From the NCBI GenBank assembly GCA_036346355.1, contig CM070576.1, forward strand, positions 12,569,558 to 12,633,557: DNA of 64,000 nt, given 5' to 3'. Source of the DNA: Rhipidocladum racemiflorum. Taxonomy: Eukaryota > Streptophyta > Magnoliopsida > Poales > Poaceae. Made by a program: the position numbers and the translations under genes. Numbering within the stretch: the first letter of the stretch is position 1; each line of letters opens with the position of its first letter. The notes below the pieces were generated by a model, which was not told the origin of the DNA, did not search any database, and saw nothing but the letters and a program-made list of their open reading frames with translations. This document shows positions 1 through 10,900 of the stretch, in pieces.

Positions 1-184
1 AAAGTTCCACCAAACGGCCCAAAACTTCCCCCACCTTCGGCCCACTTCATCCCCCTAAGGCCCAAATACCTGCCGCTAGGCCCAAACTCCCCCGGAAGCC
101 CAAAAACGCGAGTAAACTTCATGCCGTAAGGTTTTATTCTCTAATTTCACATTTTATAATGTCACACCATACCGTAGTGTCACA
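1..184 (-). mobile_element. Family A LTR, leading edge only, minus strand
   Basis: Read on the minus strand, this begins with the family A LTR start (TGTGACACTACGGTATGG) at position 184 and runs leftward out of the window. It matches the first part of the complete family A LTR at 46241, including the GC-rich stretch of repeated 'gggcc' blocks. The right edge abuts Copia protease sequence at 185, so the LTR was inserted into the Copia element. The other end is outside the window, so solo LTR and full element cannot be told apart. Confidence 0.8.
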
Positions 185-581
185 CCTGTACCCTCACTGT
201 ACCTTTTGCCACAATAGAAGTGGAAGAAGGATCTTCAAAAATAACACTTTCAGCACGAGATGCACAAGTGAAGGAGAACCAAATCTTATCACCCAACATG
301 TGACGTGAGCATCCAGAATCCAGTAGCCATATGTTATCCTTTATCGCGTGAGAAGCCTACATAGAAGCAGAAATTATCGAGGTCTCGATACTGGGGTTAG
401 AAATAAGATGTTTGGGAATCTAGTACTGAGACACACAACGCACAACAGTAGGCACAACACGAGCATTCTTATGCACAAAAACTGATTTTCCCTTTCCCAT
501 GTTTCTAGCAACAAAAGGCGTTTTCTTCACCCTAGGCACATAATGAGATGCAAAGTGTGTCTGCCTGAAATTAGACTTAGC
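185..581 (-). pseudogene. Copia (Sirevirus-like) gag-pol fragment, protease region
   Basis: Minus-strand translation gives a Copia aspartic protease start: WLLDSGCSRHM, holding the D-S-G catalytic triad typical of Ty1/Copia proteases, followed by a stretch ending VAKGTVRV. Upstream, a basic segment rich in Lys, Arg and His continues from the second zinc-knuckle region at 6770-6900. The frame is broken by at least two stop codons, near 417-420 and 355-360, so this copy is dead. The piece is cut on the left by the family A LTR and on the right by CACTA-1. The gag C-terminus resumes at 6770 in a compatible frame, which shows that both pieces belong to one element. Assignment to the Sirevirus group is inferred from the long coiled-coil gag and the protease wording. 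Confidence 0.82.
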
Positions 582-609
582 CACTACTATAGAATGATAC
601 ATCACTATC

Positions 610-735
610 GCTTCATCTGTGTCGGTTCCAAACTTTTGACTAAAAAACCGATTGTGATACGTGTATGTCATTTGTAAATTTTGGTAACATGTTATCACAA
701 TCGGTTCTGAGAAAGAACCGATTGTGATAATGAGG
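610..735. repeat. CACTA-1 left subterminal repeats
   Basis: Several copies of the 12-15-bp motif ATCACAATCGGTTCT and its inverse occur here, for example facing pairs at 695-732. Such arrays bind the TNPA-type protein in characterised CACTA elements. The array is interrupted at about 723 by the family A element and resumes after 5324. Confidence 0.8.
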
Positions 736-812
736 TCAAAAACATTATGAGATGTGGAATTAAGGTTAAAACCATAGGGTATGGAGGTTAATAGCGTTTC
801 CGGGGTGCTACA
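723..812 (+). repeat. 5' miniature LTR of the rearranged family A element
   Basis: This matches the 3' unit at 5190-5324 from 'aatgaggtcaaaaacatta' to 'gaggttaatagcg', then jumps directly to the LTR terminal GGGGTGCTACA. Some 2.2 kb of normal LTR is missing. It is followed at once by the primer-binding site, so it occupies the position of a 5' LTR. Confidence 0.65.
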
Positions 813-814
813 GT

Positions 815-826
815 TGGTATCAGAGC
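815..826 (+). other. Primer-binding site (initiator Met tRNA type)
   Basis: TGGTATCAGAGC lies three bases after the LTR-terminal TACA. This is the complement of the 3' end of plant initiator Met tRNA and is the same site used by families A and B elsewhere in the window. Confidence 0.85.
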
Positions 827-3370
827 GGGCTGTAGGTCCCTGGAATGTGTATTTTGAGTGTCATACCTTAGGTTACAACTAAAATGTGATGTGGAATAAC
901 TTAGAAACATGGCTTAGGTTTTAACTAAAATTTTGTTATAAGATAGCAACATTAAAACTTGCAAAAGTGGTATAACTAATCTAAAAATTTGACACACAAT
1001 GGATGCACAGTAGGAAAGGGTATGGGTATCGTTTCTTTACGCTTAAATGTTGTATTTAAGCTTTGATATTGAATGCTTCATTTGATAATGCATGTTGCTA
1101 TGTCTATGAGATAAATGATTGAATTGTTCTTGTTGTTGTGATAAAGTGGGGTTTTGGTGCCGAAGGGTTTCGGTCACCTCTTTTTGGTTCATAGTAAGGG
1201 TGAGGTTTGACGGAGTGGCCGGTTAGTGCCATCACCGAAGAACTATTAACCCCTGTAGGAGAAGAGTGCTTACCCTTTCTGTCGTAAATCGGGTAGTTGA
1301 CTGGAGTCAAATAGAAAAGTTTGGTGGTGGATTCCTTCGTATGCTCTTTACCGTTCTAAGAGTCGGTTTCGGTTGGTTTTCTTGGTTTTAATTGATTGAA
1401 ACCAAAAGAAAAGTGGTTGGTATTGGATTTTCGCGGATCGTTCCGTATGCGGTGTGTGGGTTTTGTCTTCCTTGGTTGAAGACGAAGAAGAGGAGTCTAG
1501 TGTTGTGCATCTTTCGGGCGCCTTTCCAGTTTGATGCTTAGTTTGTTGATTGCTTTATGGGGAAGAAGCATAAGCCCTAATTAAAAGTGTTGGGAATGGT
1601 AACTAGAGGAAGAATTTGTTGCGAAGCTTTTGGTTTAATTGTGTTGGGGCTTCTCAGGGAGTAAATAGTGATTATTGAAGTCTTTAATGGAAAGCGTAGT
1701 GGAGTACTAGAGATGGTTCTTTTTATGTTGAGCTTGTGTTCAAAAGCTTTTGGACTGGGTCGGTTATTTGCCATTTTGGTTGAAGGGTTTTCGGTCAAGG
1801 TGTTCCATATGCTCTGTTTAAGAGTTTCCCTAAAACTCGTAGAAATTGGTGCAAATATTTGGTTTTGGCTAATTTGTTTAGTTGGTGCTATGAGTATGGA
1901 TTTACCCCCCAAAAGTTTTTGAGTCGGTCGCGCCTTTTCGCGTTCGCACTGAATTATCTTTGGAATTAATTTTAAAGGGAAGCAGATGGTCATAAAGGGT
2001 TGTGTTGGAAACTTTTGAGTTAAGCCCTTAAGGTGTAACTCTATTTGGCTAGAGTTGGAGTCATTTGGAAAATGTGTCTGGTGTGCGGATGTTTCACAAG
2101 TCTGGTTTTTATGAATGTTTCATAAGTGAATTTGGTTAGTGAAGAGTTTTCTTTTGGGATTGAGTTTCCCTCTCTTTTGATAAAATTTATGGCGGTTGTG
2201 TGTGCAGATGTTTGACTTTGGAGTCGATGTTCTGTTCCAAAGGGTTGAGTTTGATTTTGCGAGGTTTTGCAAGGTTAGTTTTAAATGGATGTTGGGTTTT
2301 CACACGATGTGGTGTTTTGTTGATTAACGATGTTGCCGTCATATTCTATATGATTTAGCTCAACCGTCAGTGTTATGTGTATTTCAATCATGTGATACCG
2401 AGGAAGAAGTCTTTTGGTGAATGACTTTTCGGTATTGTTGTTATATGATGAATGAATGGTGAAAAGTAAACAAGACATCGTGTATAGATGTTAAATGATA
2501 AAAGAGTCGTTGAGCCAGGTCGGTGAGAAAGTCATATATGGAGATATGACTATTCCGGAGTGCTCTTGAAGAATGTGCATTCATGTCATGAAACGAGATA
2601 TCCCTTGCTTTCTAGTATGAAAAGAAAAGAATGAATAATTTCTGGTGTTGGTTGTGGTGAAAGGATTTGTGTTTCCTTGCGTTTTGGCTTAGGAAATTTA
2701 AAATGAATACTCTCTGGTTGTTGTCGAATCCTTTCCAAAGTGGTTTTAACGCTTTGAGGTTTGAGTTGTTGGATGAGGGCCACTTGGGTTCATGTTTATG
2801 GTTGAGCCCACTCAATAATTGTGCTCTTTATCGTGGTCCTTTGAGTGGAAGGTTGTGTATGACTCAATGCAAACCTTCGTGGAGAATTGTGTCGTTGAGG
2901 GGTTCGTCGGTAGGGTTGATTAAATTATTAGTGGACCATTTGGTGGTTGCTAGTAATCACTTTTCCTTTTGAAGTGTATTGGATCTTTTTGTCGTTGGGC
3001 AATGAGCGAGTTATGTCAAACCGCAGAGGAACGTTCGGTCGTTTCTGTTATGAGAGTCTTACGGATCCTGGTTAAAGTAGGTTCTTCGTTCTGGTGGTAA
3101 TCTTAGAGCGTTGTGTCTCTCCTGCTTTGCGTCGTCTTGAGTACAAGGAACCACAGAAGGGAGGTTGGTACCGTGTTTTTCTGGAGAGTAGCATGAGTTA
3201 AAGGGATCGAGCACTTCAATGCCAAGGAATGCTTAGAACGAGGAGTATGAGACCGTTTTCTTTTGTGGGCTGTTTGAGGATTTATCCTATCGCTTGGGTC
3301 ATGCCGAGGCCTTGTTTGAGTCTTTGTGTTTCAATGCTGAGTAAAGTTCTCGCAAGTTTTTGATTGTGAG

Positions 3371-5010
3371 TGTGTGGTACTCATGTGCAGGTGATGTGAC
3401 CCCGGGAGTGCCTTCTAATTCTCGCCAAACCGTTGCCCGTGGTTGAGGCAAGTGTATTGTAATGGATAGCGGTTTGTAGGTTGAAATTTGAGACTAGATG
3501 AAATTGCTTATATGATATGATTACTTGCCATGCGTTAATGATTGCCAATGATATGATGAGTATGCTTACTGTGTTATGATGCCATGTGTTAATGTACAAG
3601 TTAATTATGATGTTGGCATATCTGCATACATGGCATGTTACATGGCCCGGGCGGTGAGAAAGTCATAACTAGTTCGGGGAAGGTCGGTGAGAAAGTTATG
3701 ACTAATCCGGAGAGCCAATGAGTAAGTCTTACATCGTGATTCCCTTCACCGTGGTGAACGGAAGCGAGGAGTAGGCACCCTCCATCTTCGGGATGGAAGG
3801 GGGGAGAGGGTGCACACCGACGGGTGTGTACTCATCCATACCGATATGAGTTTCCAAGGAGACATGAGCATCGCATTGCACTGCATACATATTGATGATG
3901 ATGATGATATGTGACCATGAATGAGATGGTTTACATGATGTGAGATATTATTGCTATGTAATTGTTCTTGTTGTACCATTGCAATATGCTTGCTGAGTTT
4001 TGAACTCACGCTTGTGTTTTCTTGTTGTTTTAGGTACCATGAGAACGGCATGCGGGGAAGGGAAATAGTCACACGTCCGCACGTAGCTTCACCCATTTTG
4101 ATTTCCACAAGTCATTCAATTAGTTTTCATAATAAACTGCGTGTGATGATTATTTCTTTAAGGTTTAGCTTTGCTATATGAGAGTTTTATTGTTCGTTTG
4201 ACTCTTGGAGACATTAAGTGCTTGATAATAGACTTATATTGTAGTTAAGTCTTTAATTATTGCTGTTTTAGCTGTCTCTCATATTTCATATATTGCTATA
4301 TTGTTGTTGCTCCTTCGAATCATGTTAAAACAAAGGAGATGCTGCCGAAATCTCGGTTTTTAGCATGTGCGCCTTTGCTGGAATTTATGTTTAATTGTGG
4401 TATTTAGATGTTGTTTAGCTTATGTTTGGTAGCATTCAGGCATACTAGATGCCGGGGTGTTACAGTTGGTAGGGTGATTATCAACTTTTTAGATCAATTG
4501 GTGGTGCTGGAATTGAGTAGATTAGATGAAATCTAGAAGTTGCCACGTTCTCTGTTTCGGGCAGCATGAGCAGTCGACCTAGGGTTTGAGTTTTCGTCAA
4601 TTTAAATTCGGAATTTGGTCGTACGGCTGTTGAAGAAGATGTAGATAATTTCAATATCTTTCCGTGGGTATAAAGAACGTCCAATTCCGCCCAGCCGTTT
4701 GAAAGTTATGATCGTTTTACCGAGCGTGTTAAAATCTGTGACGTGATTGGAACAAATCACGGTATTTTGTAGATTAAACAACTTTAGAGTCCGAATCAGT
4801 CTTTACCTATACTTAGAAAAAGTTGGGAAATTTCCTAAGCTACGCGAGGATGTACTCGTTTAATCGATTCGGAGTTTTAGAACCCAAGTTATGCCTTTTG
4901 GAAGGCTGCTGTCCCGACGGGACAGAACCTCTGTTTTTGGGTTTAGCGAGTAGTTTGCGATGTCGGGGTAGAAGAGGGATTGCTTACTGTTTTGTGGAGA
5001 TGATTGTGAG
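3371..5010 (+). repeat. Circularly permuted family A LTR segment
   Basis: From 3371 the sequence follows the family A LTR from its middle (tgtgtggtactcatgtgcag, splice-like region) to its 3' end (GGGGTGTTACA, ending near 4466). It reads seven bases into the primer-binding site (GTTGGTA), then jumps back to an earlier LTR point (about 4473: agatcaattggtggtgctg) and runs to 5010. Both outer borders fall on the 9-mer GATTGTGAG (3362-3370 and 5002-5010). The related minus-strand copy at 26107-26115 has a single uninterrupted GATTGTGAG at the equivalent place. Confidence 0.75.
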
Positions 5011-5189
5011 TTATCGTTAGAGCAGTCAGTCTTTGATCCTTAACTCCTTGCCTCTGAGTGCTGGCTGGTGCAAAGCGTAGGGGCTTCCAAGCGGGTTCTG
5101 AGGTGTGAACCATAACTCCCTTTGATTTGGTTGTTTGCGAAGTGGCGTGTCTCGGATTCAGGGTCGAATCCTGTTGAAGGGGGGAAGAA

Positions 5190-5324
5190 TGTGACACTAC
5201 GGAATGGCGTGAGATTATTTAATGTGAATAATGAGGTCAAAAACATTATGAGATGTGGAATTAAGGTTAAAACCATAGGGTATGGAGGTTAATAGCGTTT
5301 TCGGGCCGTTTTCGGGGTGTTACA
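5190..5324 (+). repeat. 3' miniature LTR of the rearranged family A element
   Basis: The unit begins TGTGACACTACGG straight after a purine-rich tract (gaaggggggaagaa) and ends TTTTCGGGGTGTTACA. It joins the first ~120 bp of the family A LTR to its last ~12 bp. The fusion point shares CGGGGT between the two parental sites, suggesting a microhomology deletion. Confidence 0.75.
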
Positions 5325-5524
5325 AATACCGACACTACTAGTCCTTTCATATTGCAGTCGATTTTTGTTAAAATCGACACTACTAATCAAACCTATTGCT
5401 TTTTGTGAAGGCAATGAAAGGAATGCATTTCAATAGCATATATACAGAAAGTTTAGTAAAGTGGAGACCGACTCGGCTTGAACTTAAATTAGATGGCAAA
5501 TAGAATTAAAGGTGTGATGGACAC
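5325..5524. other. CACTA-1 unique sequence between retroelement and internal repeat array
   Basis: About 200 bp of CACTA-1 body. It contains two facing GTCGAT/ATCGAC blocks with adjacent CACTACTA words (5334 and 5390), possibly older subterminal repeats. No coding potential was recognised. Confidence 0.5.
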
Positions 5525-5700
5525 CACATCACAATCGGTTCTAGCTTAGAACCGATTGTGATGAGGGTGTTCATCACAATCGGTTCTAGCTCAGAACCGA
5601 TTGTGATGAGGGTGATCATCACAATCGGTTCCTACTCAGAACCGATTGTGATAAGGGGCCCCTCATCACAATCGGTTCTAGCTCAGAACCGATTGTGATG
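5525..5700. repeat. CACTA-1 subterminal array, inner part
   Basis: Four facing pairs of ATCACAATCGGTTCT and AGAACCGATTGTGAT occur in about 175 bp. Each pair forms a short palindrome with a few bases between the arms. Without the retroelement insertion this would be continuous with the left subterminal region, placing it just upstream of the TATA-like box at 5803. Confidence 0.85.
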
Positions 5701-5802
5701 TGCTCGGGATAGTCCCGCCAAAGTGAAAATTGGGCGCCAAAGTGAAATTTGGGTGTCGAGCGGGTTCTAATTTCAAAATAATTTTGCTAGGAGAACCACT
5801 GG

Positions 5803-5815
5803 CCTATATATTTAT
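5803..5815 (+). promoter_or_regulatory. TATA-like box of CACTA-1
   Basis: CTATATATTTATA is followed about 30 bp later by a C/T-rich leader (ccactcatctccacttgctcc), as in plant promoters. It lies about 100 bp downstream of the subterminal array. No transposase follows, so it is probably the surviving promoter of a deleted transposase gene. Confidence 0.5.
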
Positions 5816-5899
5816 ACACACCCTTGTGCTCACCACTCATCTCCACTTGCTCCTCTCCCTCTCCTGCTCTCCCTCTCACTTGCTCTGTAGATAGATGCA

Positions 5900-5939
5900 T
5901 GCATAGACTGATAGATAGATAGAGAGAGAGAGAGAGATA
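5900..5939. repeat. GATA/GA microsatellite
   Basis: A simple tandem run of GATA units grades into about nine GA units inside the CACTA-1 leader. Confidence 0.85.
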
Positions 5940-6457
5940 GGAACCAAGGTGAAATGCGAATGCACTAGGATGTGCATCTTGGTTTTGCATTTCTTGGTTT
6001 TGGAAGAAATCACTGCATGGAGCACTTCGGTAATGGTAAGGAACTAAACTTTGATTTATTGTGATTCGTTCTTGTCCAAATTAAATGTATTTCTTTATTT
6101 GCCCATTATATCATGTACTAGTTTTTCGGTCATTTTCAGATTCATAGTAATGGCAAATGGGCATGGCTACAAACATGAGGAGGTGGTGTAGACCAAGTAC
6201 AATGCGAACATGGAGTATCACTAGCTCTATAAACTGTTGTCATGTATATTCCATAAACACGTGTATAATATTTTGTCAAGTGTATCACCGTCTTTTAATT
6301 GGATGAACGGGTAGATGATGCATGTATACTGACTGTTAAGTATGTTTATGCTCTATATTCATGTAAACGAATGTGATATGTGTACTGTAAAATGTTTGTG
6401 TTCAATATATATTGTGAATGATATTCATACCGTAAAACAATCAAAAATAGTGAAATG

Positions 6458-6766
6458 GGCTCATCACAATCGGTTCTGAGAAAGAACCGATTGTGATGAG
6501 GGGGTCATCACAATCGGTTCTACCAAAGAACCGATTGTGATAAGGGGGATTATCACAATCGGTTCTTTGGTAGAACCGATAGTGATGAGGGGCCTCATCA
6601 CAATCGGTTCTAGCAAAGAACCGATTGTAATGACCGTTTATCACAATCGGGAAAAAACCGACTGTGATAATGCTTCCTCATTACAAACGTTGGACTTTCT
6701 ATCGCCACCAAAACCGATTGTGATGACGAAAAAGAACCGATTCTAATGTACATTCTTGTAGTAGTG
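6458..6766. repeat. CACTA-1 right subterminal array and TIR
   Basis: Facing ATCACAATCGGTTCT repeats occupy 6460-6660, with weaker copies to 6745. The terminal inverted repeat follows and ends at 6766. The AGC target duplication follows at 6767-6769. Confidence 0.88.
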
Positions 6767-7737
6767 AGCCTTAGTCCTTTCTTTCTTTTGTTGTTTGGTT
6801 AGCATAAAACAAAAATCTACTAGATGTCCATCTCTACCATAATGAGTGTAATTATACTTAACATGATATTTAGCTTTAGAAGTAGAAGCATCATTTGCAT
6901 TTATTATAGTATAATGTAAAATTCCAGCAGACTTAAAAGCAATCTTCTTAGGCTCATTGACAATTTCAAATTTTCCACTTTCAAGTGCCTTAACAACGTG
7001 GGAGCATGTGATTTATGATGAGCATAAGAATCAAAACCTAAACCTTTGTTCTGAGTGTTGACTTTTGATTGATCCAAGATCATGTTTAGGTTTTTCTTTC
7101 CTTTAGTGAAGCGTTCTAATGAATTTTCCAAGTAATCAACTTTTCGAGAAAGAGTTAAACAATTATTACAAGGAATGTCCACTTTTCCTTTTTGTGTGTG
7201 ACAAGTTGAGCATGAAAGAATTTCATGTGTAAGCATAGCATCTGTCATTTCAGAAACCCTAGCATTTGCATCATTCAACTTCAATTCTAGTATGGAGGAT
7301 TTAGAACATGGAGTTGTATCATGCAAATCAATGGTAGAACAACTAGCATGTTTAACAAGTTTCTCATTTTCAGAATTAATTTGCTCTAACAAGGTAACAT
7401 GTTTTTTCCTAAGCAAAGTAAGCTCATTGTAAATTAAGTCACATGATTTGCAAGCATCATCATCAAGAATCAAAGTTTTAAGTCTAGCAATTTCAACATT
7501 CAACGACTCCACAAGAACATGTTTCTTAATTTTCTTATCACGTTTATCAAGTAATTTACCAAGACGAGCAACATCAATAGCTAATTCATCGTAAGAAGGT
7601 TCTACCTCATTAAAGTCGATGTCGTGATCTTCCTCGGTGAAGCTATCGCTACTTTTAGCCATGAGACATAACCCCGTCAACTCATGCTTGCTTGGAGTTG
7701 CATCGTCTTCGATGCTCTCCGAATCCACATCGCTCAA
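6767..7737 (-). pseudogene. Copia gag, coiled-coil region and degenerate second zinc knuckle
   Basis: Minus-strand translation from 7737 gives an acidic, Leu/Lys/Glu-rich segment with heptad-like spacing typical of the long coiled coil of Sirevirus Gag (for example IARLKTLILDDDACKSCDLI). It has several Cys pairs (CKSC, CSTC, CNNC). Near 7004 the frame shifts, but the other frame continues (ALESGKFEIVNEPKKIAFKS) to 6770. There a zinc-knuckle-like YGRDGHLVDFC appears with its first cysteines replaced. Translation then continues across the CACTA-1 insertion into 581-185. Gag would package the element RNA. This copy is non-functional because of the frameshifts and insertions. Confidence 0.8.
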
Positions 7738-7946
7738 ATTGACTTGTTCAAGAGCGGAAAGAACTCGATGGACAACTTTGCGGTTGATGAAGCTCTTTTC
7801 TTTCTATCACTTGGAGAGAACTTCTTCTCTTTTCTTTTGTCATTGTCCTTCTCCTCCCTTGATGCTTTATCTGCAAGTTTAGGACAACTTGGACGAATAT
7901 GGTCGAGATCACCACACTCATAGCATCTTGGAGGACCGCCACTAAC
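7738..7946 (-). pseudogene. Copia gag, CCHC zinc-knuckle segment
   Basis: Minus-strand translation contains CYECGDLDHIRPSC, a CX2CX4HX4C zinc knuckle used by retroelement Gag to bind RNA. A Lys/Arg/Glu-rich basic stretch follows. One missing base near 7738 separates it from the coiled-coil part downstream. At 7946 the sequence is cut by the family B element. The N-terminal gag continues at 20690, after the duplicated CTAAC. Confidence 0.85.
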
Positions 7947-10900
7947 TGTAACACCCCAAAATTTTACTTTTCTTGAATTCATGTGTGATTTGGCACTTTG
8001 GTGAATTTTTGGAATTTTCTGGAATTTATTTGGATTTATTTGTAATTTATTTGAATTTATTCCATTTTGAAATAATTAAAGAATTTAATTTTGCAAATAA
8101 AATTTTGTTGGAAATATTTTATTTGAGTCCAAAATGATCCAAAATATTTTCCAGAATTTTTCTGGAATTTTTCTGAGTCTTTTGCTATTTTTAATGAATT
8201 AAATGAATTACTGGGAATTATTTTAAATGTTAAATCGCTGGAAAATGCGAGTGGGTTTGTATCGTTTCACCCGATCGAGCCCGAGTCAGTCGACTCGAAG
8301 TTCGAGTCCGACCCGAGCCACGTGGTCGAGCCGAACCCGCCGTCTCCGAACCCTAGCCACACGACCCTTGGATCAAGATCCAACGGGTTGTGATTGGCGC
8401 CACGCCACCGAACCCGAGTCCGACCGAGCCAGCCCGCTCGCCGAGCCGGACCCGAGTCCAACTCACGCGACCGTTGGATCGAGATCCAACGGCTCACGTT
8501 GCGCCACGTCGCCTCTCCGTGCCGCCGGACTCCGCCGTCGAAACCGTGTCGACCTCGGTCTCCGCGTTTACTGACGCCGAGACCCTATTTAATGCGCCGC
8601 CACCACGGCCGTGACTTAGACTTCCGTGGCGCACTGCGTTCTCAAGCCATCTCGCTGAGCCGCCGCTTGTTCGCACGAGCTCGCCGGAGTTGGAATTCCG
8701 TTCGCCGCGGTTAAACGCCGATATCGCCGCCATCCGCCGCCCTCCGCTATCAAGCCCAGATCCGGATTCCCCAAGACGACGCGTTCGAGTACCTTCACTT
8801 CGCCGAGAAGCCCGGCCGCCGTTGGACTCATCGTCGTCTTCATCTCCTGGTGGCCTTCGCCCGCTGCCGCTATCGCCGTCCGCGAAGCTACGCTAGCCGT
8901 CCGATCGTAATCCAAGGGCTCGACAGCGCCACGCCACACCGCGGTGAGATCTCACGTGCAACCTCTGGATCTATTTTCAACCGCCGAATCTAGATCCAAC
9001 GGCTTAGATTGTGCCAATGAGCTAGAATCGCACCAGGTTAGATTGGATCTTGACCGTCCGATCAAGATCGAACGGCCTGGATCGTGAGTTGTTTTTCCAA
9101 AGCACTACGCTAGATTTAATCCGCGCCGCTGATTCTCAAACCAACGGGCAAGATCACGCCACGTGGCGGGAAGGCCGACCGCCACGGTCGGCGCCGCCCA
9201 CGCGGCGTGTCGTGTGGCAGGACGCCGACACGCCGCCCGCGTGTCGAGGGCCCGCATGTCGCTGGCTAATTCAGCCAAGCGCCGACGCCACCCATGACGC
9301 CGCAAAGGTCCCACATGTCGCCACCGTGGCTGAGTTCCCGCCGACGCCGCCGATGACGCTACCCGAGTGGTCCCACCGCCGGGCCTCACGTGGAGTCGTG
9401 GACCGAGTCCACGGTGGACCGAGCCAAACCGTGGACCAAGCCCATGAGCCGCCGACGCCACCAGCCAATCAGAGCCGACACGTGTCCATGCCGACGCAAT
9501 AATTAATTTCGAAAAAGAAAATGATTTATTAATTCGAAATATTAATTCAAATTTAGATTCAAACTTCAAACGCTTATAACTTTATGCTTCAACTCCGATT
9601 TGAGTGATTCAAATTTCTAAATTTGTATAAAATTCAGATCTACTCAAATATGAATTTTATTTAATTTTTGGACTAAAGTTTTTCTCTGTAATATTATTTA
9701 ATTGATTATTTAAACTTTAATAAATCATAACTTTTGCATTTTAACTCCGATTTGAACGATTCCAGCTTCCTAAAAATCCAGAAAATTATGTTCTCTCTGT
9801 TTATGGATTTTATTTGGAGTTTTGGGATGTTTTTGCCTATTGTTTATTTGTGTATTGCTATTTGCACGCTTTTACGAGTAGACGTTGAAGTGCCTGGAAG
9901 GATTCAAGGAGAAGTGTTGACTCAGATCCAACTCAAGACCAAGAGCAAGTACTTTTTGAAGGCAAGTTGTGCTTTGACCATGTTGATCCTATTTCAAAAT
10001 CTATTTTGATTTAAACTATTGCATGCTAGTTCAATTAGAAAAATACTTTGTTTAAACCTGGGGGTTAGATAAATACCAATTTGCTATATGACACCTTGAT
10101 TACTTAAGTATGTGCCATGACCCTTTGTCACCCTAGTTGTGGTTTACTAGTTGGACATTATTAAATTGCCAACATGGGTTTAGACCGTTGTAGTATACTG
10201 CTTAGACCTGCTACGTGCTCATGACATGATTTTGGACAATCAAATGTTAATATTGACTTAACGATATATTGAACCTGTTTTGGGAAAAGTATCATGTGAT
10301 GTTGATGGCACGTGGTGCATGGTAATCATATGGGGTTTGATAAACGCTTTCGGCCGGGCATGTGGCAAGAGTAATCAGTGGGCCGGTTGTGGCATTGGGA
10401 GTGTTGATTTGGTTTTTCGTAGTCTTGCCCTGGTCACTCTAAGGACTTAACCTTGCAAGCCTTTGAACTGGGTCATACTTGCAACCACATGGTCGAATGG
10501 GACGGCCCTAGTTGACTAAGTCGCTAAGGACTCACTTGTGGAGCCTCAGGTGTCAATTACACCGCTTGTGTGATTGTACAGGGGAGCGATCGTGGTCGTG
10601 GCCGATACCCATCTAACGGTGTGTTGGTCCCATACTTCGCCTTGGCTAAGGGAAGGGATGGTGTAGAGCACGAACCGGAGAGGACCAGCTGTGTTGGTGG
10701 AGGCTTCCAAAGGCTTTGTTACTGAACTCGCCTTTGTGGTGTTTGACTGTATCTTGTGGGTAAAGTGCATAACCTCTGCAGAGTGTAGAATCTATTTAAA
10801 TAGCCGAGTCCGCTGATCGACAATGCTCGGGAATTACAGTCAAGGGTTAGATTTTCTCAAAAATAACTTGGATTTGAAAGGTTGGGTTGGTTTAATAATG

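Larger units (their letters stand above)
723..5324 (+). mobile_element. Rearranged family A retroelement (non-coding) with miniature LTRs
   Basis: A family A element without recognisable gag or pol. It has a short LTR-like unit at each end (723-812 and 5190-5324), a Met-type primer-binding site at 815-826, a family A internal region at 813-3370, a 1.64-kb block of permuted LTR sequence at 3371-5010, and the internal 3' end with a purine-rich tract (about 5177-5189) just before the 3' unit. Internal segments match 48622-52726 of the complete copy. I find no matching target duplication: the right flank is AATAC, and the left edge is blurred because the host subterminal repeat also ends in TTGTGAT. 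The left boundary is therefore uncertain by several bases. Confidence 0.75.
582..6766 (+). mobile_element. CACTA-1, non-autonomous CACTA (En/Spm) transposon with a nested retroelement
   Basis: The left end reads CACTACTATAGAATG at 582 and the right end is its inverted counterpart, CACTACTACAAGAATG on the minus strand ending at 6766. A perfect 3-bp target duplication, AGC, lies at 579-581 and 6767-6769, as expected for CACTA elements. Subterminal arrays of ATCACAATCGGTTCT in both orientations lie inside each end. Removing the family A retroelement at 723-5324 leaves only about 1.6 kb, with a TATA-like box and leader but no transposase, so the element is non-autonomous. It sits inside the gag-pol region of the minus-strand Copia element. 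Orientation is assigned from the TATA-like box at 5803. Confidence 0.92.

Noticed and set aside
1577..1993. Minus-strand frame partly shared with 50755-51126 in another family A copy
   Set aside because: The similarity is explained by shared DNA ancestry. The frame differs in length and at both ends, lacks a recognisable domain, and has a plus-strand shadow of equal quality.
5525..5700. Regular short repeats resembling a CRISPR-like array (also 6458-6745, 55700-56000, 60420-60690)
   Set aside because: Motifs alternate orientation, spacers are short and irregular, and they abut CACTA termini or genes. These are transposon subterminal repeats in a eukaryotic genome.
8267..9569. Long overlapping open frames on both strands in the GC-rich part of the family B LTR (also 17409-18787)
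   Set aside because: They occur in several frames at once, lie inside an LTR, are frameshifted between the two LTRs and show only Arg/Pro/Ser-rich low-complexity translation. The cause is GC-rich composition lacking stops.
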